Of a stretch of 64,000 bases of DNA, positions 48,340 to 57,484 are shown in pieces (positions within the stretch are counted from its first letter, which is position 1; each line of letters begins with the position of its first letter). The stretch lies in assembly GCA_002964805.2 (NCBI GenBank), contig PUDQ02000001.1, forward strand, positions 9,076,001-9,140,000. The letters run 5' to 3'. Below the pieces are notes generated by a model that did not search any database, was not told the origin of the DNA, and was given only the letters and a program-made list of their open reading frames with translations. A program made the position numbers and the translations under genes. This stretch comes from Trametes villosa. Taxonomy: Eukaryota > Basidiomycota > Agaricomycetes > Polyporales > Polyporaceae.

Positions 48340-49440
48340 ACTCACCTTGTTCCAAGGGGGCGCAGCAGGTGGCCGGACCCTCCTGGAGCCATGAGAGGTC
48401 GAATTCCGAATTGATGATACGCCAGAGCAGCCCGATCGTAACACGTTATCGTGCACGGGGACGAGAACGCTAGCGCTTGTGCGTGGGAAAGCATTGTCGT
48501 CAGACCAGCCAGAACGCAAGTTTTTGTCAACAGCGCCAGTATGGCAGTGCGTGAACCCAGAACAAACAAGCTCAACAGGCGGAGGAAGGGCGGCCAAGGG
48601 TCGACCCATTATCAACCACGAAACCGGCGAGAACGGAGGTTGCGGTGAAGGAAGACGCGGTTGGCTTGATAGGGTGGGGGAGGACTCGAGATAACGTTAT
48701 CGTCCCGAGATGTCGAGGACGCAATCAGGGCGAATGATGTCAAGCGTCCATCGCTCGACGGGTCCATGAGAGGTTGCCTGACATGAACCTCTGGCACAGT
48801 ACTTGTTCTGCCTTGAATATATTAGATGGAGGCATACCTGCGACGCGTTCTTTGCTCAGAACTGTCAGAGCAGTCCGTTCCAGAGCCGCATGGGGGCCAT
48901 GCTGCCCAGGTGGTCCGATGGCTCGCGGGGCGGGTGACGTTGTCGGACCTCCATTCTGTGATCGAAGCCGGAGCATGACCCCAACAGTGCGCCCTGGGAC
49001 GTAAAGCCGACGTCCAGCAGGACGCCGGGCCATGCTGATCGAAGGCCAAGGAAGGGGAGGGAATGGCGAGACCCCGGAACCAGAGGCGGGGGCGAGCAGG
49101 GCGTGAGTACTTGCGAGTCCCGCCCCATGCACCCCAGTGCCGTTCAATCCCTGGAATGCCATATGCCGCCAGGGACCTGGACGTGATGTGCCGACGCTCT
49201 GAGCAGAGAACCGATGACGGTTCAGTGGAATACTGAGGGGGCCTCGTCTCGAAGACCGCAGTCCACAGAAGCGTCGAGTTGGCGATGAAAGTCGCAAGAA
49301 CTCGGTGGTGATAGCAGGCTCGCGTCGGGTGTTGCCATAAGCGCCTAGACGAAGAATTCGTTATCGAGCTCGTCAACCGACCAGAAAGACTTCGGGGATC
49401 GAGCAGGCAGCAAACAGCGACGACGACGAGGGCAGAGAGG
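48340..49440 (-). other. Possible spliced gene, unresolved
   Basis: Minus-strand clues: a strong donor (gtgagtacg) after GGAACAAG near 48340, a plausible 47-nt intron at about 48787-48834 (gtatgcctcc...tgccag), and a pyrimidine-rich leader upstream of 49400. Long Pro/Ser/Arg-rich open frames occur in all three minus frames, and none gives a protein I recognise. It may be an untranslated or degenerate region. I cannot draw a model. Confidence 0.2.
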
Positions 49441-49690
49441 AGGAGATGGAGGGAGGAAGAAAGACGGACGACGCCGCCCCCGCTGAGTGTGTCCTCGGCG
49501 ATGGCGTGCTCATTGCGCTATTCCAGTCACGTGCACGACGCGACTGCTCTCAAACGCCCTCACGTGCACGCGCCGCGCGTCTGACCAACGCATTCTCGCG
49601 GCTTCCTCTCGCGTTCTCCGCGCGCGTTCAGTCCTGAGGCCTGAGGTCTGAATGCTCAGATTTCAGCTGAGTACATAGGTATATATGCAC

Positions 49691-50918
49691 TTACCCAGGC
49701 CACTTCCGGGGGTAGTGAAGGCGGGCCAAGTAGGAACAATAATCGCAGTCAAGTAGGAACAAGGTATGACCACGAGAACCCAAGCCTGCGTGTCGAACGC
49801 ATGCGTATAGAAAGTTTTGCTCTAGTAGTACTACTGAGTGTGGTATGTCAAATTTAAGACATACTAAGTGCAAACAGACAACCCCTTCCAGTGTACGCCG
49901 GGGGCAAGCTCGCGGAAACTGCGCTACCTGCTGTGCTGCGAACAGTCCTATGACACTCTTCCACAGCGCTCGGTAGCGCGGAGCCGCCGTAGTTTCATAT
50001 CGCGCCGGTAGACTGATGTTCATAAACGCAGGCATCGCGCTGATCCTCGCTCGGTGCACCTATGATACCTGCCCTTTGGGAAGCACTGCTGTCAGGGTAG
50101 GAGAGATGGAAGTTCGAGAATCAGACTTACGACGTCACAATTCGGCGGTACTTGCGAGAGCCCCCCGCGTGCTCGTGCTTTATCCGTGTGGGGGTGAGCG
50201 CATACAGAGCATAAAACTGGCAAATAAGCCATCAGCATGTGTTACACCCAGAGTCGAAGAATGAAGACTCGTGCACTCACCCCGGGTAGAGTATACATGA
50301 GTTTCGCAATGCCGAAGCCGTCTTCGGGAGGATGTGGCGTGTTCCTACCTCCTACACAACATAACAGTATCTCAGCTCCCGACTCAGTGAAACATGTACG
50401 AGATACGGCGAACGTTAAGCATGCATTTGGCAGGTTCTTTGGACGTTGACCCGTGGAACCCCAACAGGCCCGCGGCCTCGTCGAGTGCGCCGATCCACTC
50501 GGACTCTACACCGGCGTTAACGAGCTTGGCGACGTCCACCCCGCGTGCGTCCAGGGCCTTGTCCTGTTCCGTGCGTCGAGGCGGCATAGTACGCCTCGCA
50601 GCGTCCGCGAGCTCAGATAGCCTCTCGGGACAATGCTGATTGCAGTCGTTCGCGGAGCCATGCTCGCGATGGTAGTCGCCCTGACACGGGTTCTGTAGAA
50701 CCGTAGGCGCCTGAGAGCTCGACCCGTACCCCAGCGCGTCCATTTCGATGAACATCGACGCACTCGGCCTGATTTTCACGCAGCTGAGTGCCAACCTGAA
50801 TTAGCTCGTTGCGCAGTGTGTGGCAATGCGGGGACGTACCAAGAGCTGCGAAGAGGTGACCGATGGGTTTAGTGGTTCCTACTGAAAGGAGGTTTCCGAG
50901 GGGTGTTGGATCGGGCAT
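49691..50918 (-). CDS. Unrecognised multi-exon gene with Cys-containing product
   Basis: No family recognised. Evidence that it is a gene: a TATA box 103 bp upstream, ATG at 50918 (MPDPTPLGNLLSVGTTKPIG), and consecutive consensus introns that keep one frame: LFAALG|WHSAAS after gtacgt, an exon with QAPTVLQNPCQGDYHREHGS and DARGVDVAKLVNAGVESEWI, then CMLNVR|RGRNTPHPPEDGF (gtatct...tgtag), IAKLMYTLPG|VLCSVCAHPH (gtgagt...ccag), NCDV|QCFPKGR (gtaagt...cag), and SLPARYETTAAPRYRALWKS with VIGLFAAQQ. The remaining frame is open to a stop at 49691, but the C-terminus is uncertain. The second intron (gtgaaa...cgag) is a weak choice made to keep the frame. No signal peptide. The product would be roughly 270 residues. 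Confidence 0.45.
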
Positions 50919-51020
50919 CTCGTGTGGGCTCTTCTTCTGGCTGGCTGGTGAGGCGAAGTATGCGAGCCGGAGATGTCTGAGGGCTCGCTGTGTCTGTTGT
51001 ATCTCAAGAGCTCTCGCTTC

Positions 51021-51029
51021 TTATATATA
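51021..51029 (-). promoter_or_regulatory. TATA box of the unrecognised gene
   Basis: TATATATAA on the minus strand, 103 bp before the ATG at 50918. It supports a real minus-strand transcription unit. Confidence 0.5.
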
Positions 51030-51579
51030 CTCCCATCCCTCGGTGCCACCGAGCGCAATGGCGACTTGCTTGAAAAGGCCCTTGAGCGATCCACTCTTCA
51101 GCTACCTGGAGCGTCTCTTCACCTATCATCTGAAGGCACAAGGCAGGACGCCTGTATCTGCCGTGTACCTCGATAGTCATTGGCATGCGAGTCGAGAAAG
51201 GTGCTTTCATTCTGGGCCCGTCGGTGGCATAACTAGGATAATGACAGTAGTCTTCGGGTTGCGCATGAAAAAGAAGTAACAGTGTTCTTTCAAAGCCTAC
51301 GCGCCCAATGGCGATAGTCATAGCATGAGGCTTCAGTGGCGGCGGACGGCCGTCAAAGAGAAATATTACAAAGAGGCTAAGAATCTTTCTCCTTGTTGGC
51401 GCTGGGCGGTTCGTATGCTGTGACAGGGCGCGGTCGGACGTGACCCGGCGAACGAGGTGAGTGGCGGCGTTTCGCAGTTGTTCCCCGGATGGGTACAGCT
51501 TCATTGCAACGCCCGACGATGAAGAAGGAAATGTTACACGTCTATGCAGCTGTAGGAACCCTGCTGATATCCGAAGCAC

Positions 51580-52191
51580 TCACCCCCTCCTCATCCACTG
51601 GATCTCCCCACGCCCGCCCGGGGCGGCCGTCACCGCCACTGGCTCGAACCCCGACTTCTCGTACAACCCCCTTCCCTTCGCGTTATCCACCGCGAGGAAC
51701 AGGAAGACGTCCGCCTTCGTCTCCTCGCCCAATGTCGCCCGACACGCATCCTTGGCTGCCCACGCCAGCGACGCTTCCAACAGCTCCCGCCCGAGCCCAC
51801 GTCGCCGATGCTCGGGGGCGATCCACATAGCCACGACGAGGTACGCCGTCTGGGGGTTCGCGTCGGCGACGGGGAGTGAGAGCCGAAAGTTTTGCGCGGG
51901 GAGGATTGTCACCATTCCGACGAAGGGTTCGTTGTCGGCTTCTGAGCTCTGCGGTGTGGTGCGCGGGCGGGCGACGAATGTCGCCTTCTCTGTCCCGCTG
52001 AGACGCTCCCTCCACGTCTCGTCTGGAAGCGCAACCTCCTGGGTGTATGTGGAGAGGAAGTTGTTCGGGTCTGTCTGCAGCGCCCGGAGCCGCGTCTCGC
52101 GGTAGTTGGTGATATCGGAGGGGGATGGTGGCGTAGGTATGGCGAAGATGTCGTACGCCGGTGAAGCTGCAGGGATAGCGTTGCTCGCCAT
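51580..52191 (-). CDS. GNAT family N-acetyltransferase, tandem copy 1
   Basis: 203-residue acetyl-CoA-dependent acetyltransferase of unknown substrate. Start MASNAIPAASPAYDIFAIPT, chosen because the paralogue begins at the same place. The acetyl-CoA site is MWIAPEHRRRGLGRELLEAS (R/Q-x2-G-x-G/A type motif, RRRGLG), followed by ADVFLFLAVDNAKGRGLYEK and SGFEPVAV, the family's C-terminal motif B. Single exon. It ends WMRRG at 51580, where the second copy reads on for 13 more residues. About 60-70 percent identical to copy 2 by eye, including PAYDIFAIPTPPSPSD. The long GC-rich antisense frames opposite it are shadows. Confidence 0.85.
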   Translation of the reverse strand: MASNAIPAASPAYDIFAIPTPPSPSDITNYRETRLRALQTDPNNFLSTYTQEVALPDETWRERLSGTEKATFVARPRTTPQSSEADNEPFVGMVTILPAQNFRLSLPVADANPQTAYLVVAMWIAPEHRRRGLGRELLEASLAWAAKDACRATLGEETKADVFLFLAVDNAKGRGLYEKSGFEPVAVTAAPGGRGEIQWMRRG

Positions 52192-52268
52192 GTTATACCT
52201 GTCAGCGCAGATAAGTAGGTCGAACGCTCGAGTGTGTGATGTTGTCCAGTCATCGCAAGATGCAGGCG

Positions 52269-52275
52269 TTTTATA
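52269..52275 (-). promoter_or_regulatory. TATA box of GNAT copy 1
   Basis: TATAAAA on the minus strand within gcgttttata, about 78 bp before the ATG at 52191. The same word at the same distance precedes copy 2. Confidence 0.6.
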
Positions 52276-52529
52276 CCGGCGCCGATACCAAAGGCAGACG
52301 CCGGCAGTGACTCGGATTCGCGCGTTATTCATACACTCGGTGTTGGCATCGGCCTGAGCAAGCAGCGCATAGTGCTGCAGCCTACCATTTCAGCAGGTGT
52401 GACCGCGTAAACTACCTAGACTATGGCATCATGTGGTCAGGGTTGAACGTTGACCCGTGTGCAGGCTCGAGATACGTACCTCATGTATACCACGGCGACG
52501 GGGGAGGAGAATGTTACACGTCCATACTT

Positions 52530-53174
52530 CTACGTAACCGTTGGAGCTCCGAAATCCGAAGCACGCACCCACCGCCGCATCCACTGAACCTGGCCACGCC
52601 GCCCTGGCACAGTCGTGGTCGCCACCGGCTCGAATCCTAGCTTCTCGTACAAGCGCCTCCCCGTCACGTTCTCCGCTGCAAGGCAGAGGAAGACATCCGC
52701 CTTCGTCTCCCCGCCGTCCGCGCCCGGCGTCGCCCGGAGCGCATCCCTGTCCGCCCACGCCAACGACGCCTCCAACAGCGCCCGGCCCAGTCCGCGCTGC
52801 CTGTGCTCGGGGGCGACCCACATCGCCATGGCGAAGTACGCCGTCTTCGGATCCGCATCGGCGACTGGGAGCGGGAGTGGTGAGGCCTGCGCGGGGTGCA
52901 TAGACACCATTCCGACGAAAGGGCCGCTGCCCGCGTCCGATCCGTGCGGGCGGGCGACGAAGGTCGCCGAGTCGGTGCCGCTCAGACGCGATCTCCACAT
53001 GTCGTCTGTGAAAAGAACCTCCTGGGCGTGTGTGGGGAAGAAGTTGTCCGGGTCCGTCTGCAGTGAGCGGAGTCGCGCTTCGCGATACTGGAGGACGTCG
53101 GAGGGGGAAGGCGGCGTTGGGATGGCGAAGATGTCGTATCCCGGTGTATCCATGGGGAGAGCGTCGGGTGCCAT
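52530..53174 (-). CDS. GNAT family N-acetyltransferase, tandem copy 2
   Basis: 214-residue paralogue of the neighbouring gene on the same strand. Start MAPDALPMDTPGYDIFAIPT at 53174. Acetyl-CoA motif MWVAPEHRQRGLGRALLEAS, then ADVFLCLAAENVTGRRLYEK and LGFEPVAT. Differences include an insertion (TPGADGGETKAD) and a C-terminal extension, WVRASDFGAPTVT, past the point where copy 1 stops. Single exon. Substrate unknown; the fold is also used for small-molecule and protein acetylation, so no role is assigned. Confidence 0.85.
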   Translation of the reverse strand: MAPDALPMDTPGYDIFAIPTPPSPSDVLQYREARLRSLQTDPDNFFPTHAQEVLFTDDMWRSRLSGTDSATFVARPHGSDAGSGPFVGMVSMHPAQASPLPLPVADADPKTAYFAMAMWVAPEHRQRGLGRALLEASLAWADRDALRATPGADGGETKADVFLCLAAENVTGRRLYEKLGFEPVATTTVPGRRGQVQWMRRWVRASDFGAPTVT

Positions 53175-53250
53175 GCTATGTCGGCCGGCGTAGATGCGCA
53201 CGATGTAGGTACGATGTGTGATATCGCACATTTATCGCCAGCTATAAGCG

Positions 53251-53257
53251 TTTTATA
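53251..53257 (-). promoter_or_regulatory. TATA box of GNAT copy 2
   Basis: TATAAAA on the minus strand within gcgttttata, about 77 bp before the ATG at 53174. It matches the promoter of copy 1, so the duplication included the promoter. Confidence 0.6.
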
Positions 53258-53945
53258 GCTAGAGTCTGGGTGCTGCGTTGATGGGGGCGATGACTCGGGT
53301 CCGGTGACCTGTGCGTTCGACGTTTGCATCGGCTTGGACGGTTCGTTCGGGCTGTAGTTTGCCACCTTAGTAGGAAAGTCAACGTCCACCCTTGAGTTAT
53401 TGCGCAGCAAGATCAGACAAGCCTTGCTACCGAGGGCCCCGGAAGATATGAGCGCCGTATCCAACTTCATGTTCATATGCCGATCCACCCGGGATGATTA
53501 ATTCTGGGTGAGACTGTGAAGTGGCATTTGCCCCCTTCTGTTCATTGCGAGATGGTACGAGGCTCAACTTACCGTTATGACACGACGTATCTAAGAAGAA
53601 TATCAGTTGCATCATGGCGCTTGCATCAGACGTCTATCTTCTGTCACAAGGCATGCCAGAGGAAGACGAGAGTTGCGGTCGCTAGCGTACTGGTACGGTC
53701 CACTGCCAGCCACATTCGACTCAGAGGCGATGCGAACACATACAACGCACTTTCAAGACTCTACCTGCGCTATATTCACCATAGTCCAGGCTCACAAACA
53801 GCCGCGCAGCGCCTGGATACGCCGGGCACGCTGGCGCACCCAGGCGCCTTACAATTCCGGCAGATGCCTTGTAGTTATCTTTACACGTACTCGCATATAG
53901 ACGCTTCTGCTATGCGCCCATACACTTCCCGTTGCCCGAACTCAC
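53258..53945. other. Gene-free stretch
   Basis: About 0.7 kb upstream of GNAT copy 2. No protein recognised. A donor-like gtgagt lies at its right edge on the minus strand (see next entry). Confidence 0.35.
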
Positions 53946-54431
53946 CTTGTCCCCCAGAAATAACATAGGAAGATGCGTAGAGGCCACAAAGTCCCGCTGC
54001 ATTGCGCGCGGGCGCAGTAGGCACACCAGAGCACCAGATGCCGGCGGTCGCATCCAGGCACGCAGATCGATCCCAGCACTAGAAGCAGTCGTCAGCTCAG
54101 CCTCGAGCGCACTCAGAGCGAGGTAATCGCCATTTTCCAGATCCCAGCAACAGAAGTCGAGGAGGAGGTGGGGGGCAGGAACAAACGCGTCGACATAACG
54201 GGAACAACACGCAATCAGGTGCACCGTGGGAAAGCGATATTCCCCTACCCGAAAAGGCGAATCCGTTCTTGCTTCGCCTCCACGACCTCCTCCCGCGCAC
54301 TCCGACGTCTTCCGTCCCCCCGAAAGTACAAGGACGGCCAGCGGGCCGCAGCGCTCGGCGAAGATGATGATTTCCCGCCTCATAGATTTTCGGACTCTGT
54401 CGAGATGCTGCCTGATCACCCGATGTGGCAT
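53946..54431 (-). CDS. Possible uncharacterised gene, exon with strong donor
   Basis: Open minus-strand frame from MPHRVIRQHLDRVRKSMRRE (54431) through RCGPLAVLVLSGGRKTSECA, VDAFVPAPHLLLDFCCWDLE, NGDYLALSALEAELTTASSA and RDFVASTHLPMLFLGDK, where a gtgagt donor begins. Balanced composition and the clean donor make coding plausible; I found no convincing next exon and no family. It could also be chance. Confidence 0.3.
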
Positions 54432-54795
54432 AGTGTTAGTACTGTGCGTGCGGCACGCGGGTCGCTCGCAGCTCTGTCGCGCCCTCGTTCCCAAGTTAAT
54501 CTGGGCGCGACATTGACAGACTACAAGGCCGGTGCCTGTAGAGGCATGCCGGCTCTGTGCGTGGGGTGCGTTATAAGGGTCTCTCCACCGGTTGTCAACT
54601 GCAACCAGTGCACTCGTACTGTACCGCCCGCTCCTCGGCGTGTCCTTGACAGCTCCCCAGCGACAACCTCCCCTTCGAGGCTTCTCCGCAGTCTTTGCCG
54701 CCAGGTAGATAGACTCGCGTCACTCGCTCTGTCTCTAAGCTATTCGTATCTATTCCATCCACCGCCCACCACTCTTTTTCACCCACTTGCACACC

Positions 54796-55459
54796 ATGCA
54801 TCTCTTCCGCTCCGTCTTCGTCTTTGGTCTCGCCGCCGTGGCGTTTGTGGCTATGGAGGCTCCTCAAGGTACGCCCGCTATACTCGATCTTCAGGCACAG
54901 ACACTGATGCCTTGTCACACTTAGCTTCTGCCTTCATCCTCCCGATGACCCGCTACATGCTCGACGCTATCCCGGACGGTGCTGAAGCGCCTGAGGGAGA
55001 CGCTCCCGCCGGCGTGGACGGCAACGCTTCTGCGGATGTGGCAAACACCGTCGCTAATCCCGACGTCCCTGTCGCAGTCGACACCCCCGCCGTTGCCACG
55101 GCGTCAGACGACCAAACCCAAGCCGAAGACACCCCCGCCGCCTCTTCCGAGGCTTCCGCTCCCCCCTCAGACAGCTCCGCTGAAGCTGTCGATGCTCCGC
55201 CGGCGACCAGCGCTGTCTCTGAACCCGAAGGCTCCTCCCCCGCCGAAGTCGCAACCGCTTCGAACTCAGCCTCTTCCGTAAGTATCTATGTTCCGTAGTC
55301 GCTAACAAGAGCTAATAATAATCCCCACAGGTCATACCCTCCGCTCCCGTTTCCGACAACATACTCGCCCAAACCAACGCTGCCAACCACGCCATGGCCC
55401 TGGGCGGTCCTAGCGTCCTGGTCGGCTCCGTGCTCGCTACCATCCTATTCGCCCTCTAA
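54796..55459 (+). CDS. Small secreted, GPI-type Ala/Ser/Pro-rich surface protein
   Basis: Three exons, 54796-54868, 54925-55277 and 55331-55459, giving 184 residues. N-terminal signal peptide MHLFRSVFVFGLAAVAFVAM. After a short conserved-looking stretch (ASAFILPMTRYMLDAIPDGA) the chain is almost entirely Ala, Ser, Thr, Pro, Val, Asp and Glu, typical of an extended, O-glycosylated and acidic stalk. The C-terminus LGGPSVLVGSVLATILFAL is a hydrophobic tail after a small-residue region, as expected for GPI attachment. No catalytic domain. Fits a cell-wall or surface protein of fungi; specific role unknown. Splice phases agree at both introns. Confidence 0.72.
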
Positions 55460-57484
55460 TCCTCCGTGCGCTAGCCGCACCTACATACTATCCCTCACTA
55501 CTATCTGTTCCGCCTTCGCCCTCGTCCCCGCCCCTCCGCTGCCATATGTCTGCCCCCTCGCTCTCCGGAGTACAAGGTCGACCTATGGACGCGCGCCTCG
55601 TTATTGACATTCGTATGGTCCCGCGCTCCCCTTTCTCCCGTGTTCCTCTGTATCCCCATTCGCCTCGATGTCTCGATAGGCTTCCCCGTGCTCATGTGTA
55701 GCATAGCTTAGTTATCGCGCTTAGATAGTAGTCGCCCTCATAAACCATCCCTCGTAGGCTATGGTCTGTAGAACAAGCCCGCTATCCTCGTTATCGTCCT
55801 TGCTTCCGCGTTGCTCTCGTCATATGCATAATCTTCCACCCGCTCCAAATGTGCGAGTTTCCGGGGTCGATGTGCTGCATGAGGGGGGTGGAGTTGTCCA
55901 ACGAAACACATACTACGGATTGGCCCCCTCGCACGTTCACGCGCAGTCTGGTATTAAGGAGAACGTCCGCTTCACCGCAGGGTTTCGTGGGTAGGGTACG
56001 CCCAACTTCACGACTCTGTCCTCGTAGGGCACATTGCTTCCATTTATGGGGAGGTGCGATGGGCTTGCTAGGTCGATGCGGAGGGTACGTGGTTCTGTAC
56101 GATGGGATTTATAGGTATGATTAGTGAGTAGCCAACCGTACGAGGGAACTTCCTCGGGCCCGTGGGGGTAATCGCACGAGCAAATTGGGACTCCTTCATC
56201 CAGGACCTTGCACACCCCGTTAGCGGCCTACTTATGCAAAGATAAGCGGACCCTTCTTTGCAACACAGCGGAAGAAGTCGAGTACCAGCCAATGAGGAAG
56301 TGTCAAAGTCTCATAGAAGCCCATTGGTACTGGGCCCGAGCGAAACTGGGTGGCAGGATCACCACTGTGATGGCTCGGAGATGCGGCTTGCTCGCATTTC
56401 TTCCATGAACGCGTTGGGGCGATGTGACAGCCCGCACTTTCTATATGCATCATATTCCACTGGTGGCAGTCTTTCGGAAGCGTGGAATGAACGAATAAGT
56501 GGACCAGGACGCCAAGAACGCGGCCGACTTACCCGTGGACTACGACCAATGCTCGGTGACACGTCCAGCACCCCCTATCCGTGCAGATGTACGCCGCGCG
56601 GGCGAGATGACTACTAAAGATCCCTCGACGTAAGAATGCAGCGGATGAAGACTTTCCGCCAAGCCATACCGACAGGCCGGTGCTGGGACTTACACAGCTA
56701 GAATTGATTCGGCGGCGGTTCTTCGTGCATGAACTGGCATATTTCCCCGGTCGTGAAGGCTCAAGAACGGAGCGCAGGCCCTATTGAGCTGTACGCGCGC
56801 TGTACTGTCGGTGGGGGGAGATTCTGGGTGAGCTCCAGTGCTTGCTGCGGGTGAGCGTATGATACCGCGACCTGCATGTTTGTCGACGGTGAACGACAGC
56901 GCGTGCGCCTTGGGGGGCGCACCTGGTAAGAGTTGAATGCGATCTGAAGATCGGAGGCTGCAGATGAGTACTATCTAAAACGCGACCAGTGAACAACGAA
57001 CGCAGGCTCGTCCTTAGCAGAAGTCGGCACCTTCAAGAACATGTTAAGTAACAGCACTAACCAGGGAGCCTCCCGGGTGATAGACCGCACCGAACTTCGT
57101 GTCACGAGGGGTACACAAGAGCTTCAAGGACACAACCTAAAGCTTTCAGTCGGAAGACCTACTTAAACTTACCGAACGGTAGGAATCGCCGATGTCGTCG
57201 AGGTGGCGACTTGCTCTACCGTTGCCGAGGCGGCTTGACGCGCTATCTTTGGGAAGGACACGTGATCGTGGCGTTAGCGATCCGGGGGTCGTCGCGCTCG
57301 CTGTGCCGGGCGTCGTGCTCGCATCTCTCCCTCACACCCTCACCGCCCCAGCGCGTCCAACTCCTCTGCTGCTGCCCTCGTCTTCCCTCTCTCCAGCTCC
57401 TCTTGCGCATGGCTTTGCGATAACCTCGATCCAGGACTTTACCCCAGATTCCCCGCCATACCCCGCAACAGTACCCGACTCGCC
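55460..57484. other. Gene-free stretch of 2 kb
   Basis: No frame on either strand gives a recognised protein, and I found no coherent series of splice sites. The right end, from about 57190, should hold the promoter and leader of the MFS gene. It is the longest apparently empty stretch in the window and could contain lineage-specific or non-coding genes. Confidence 0.4.
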
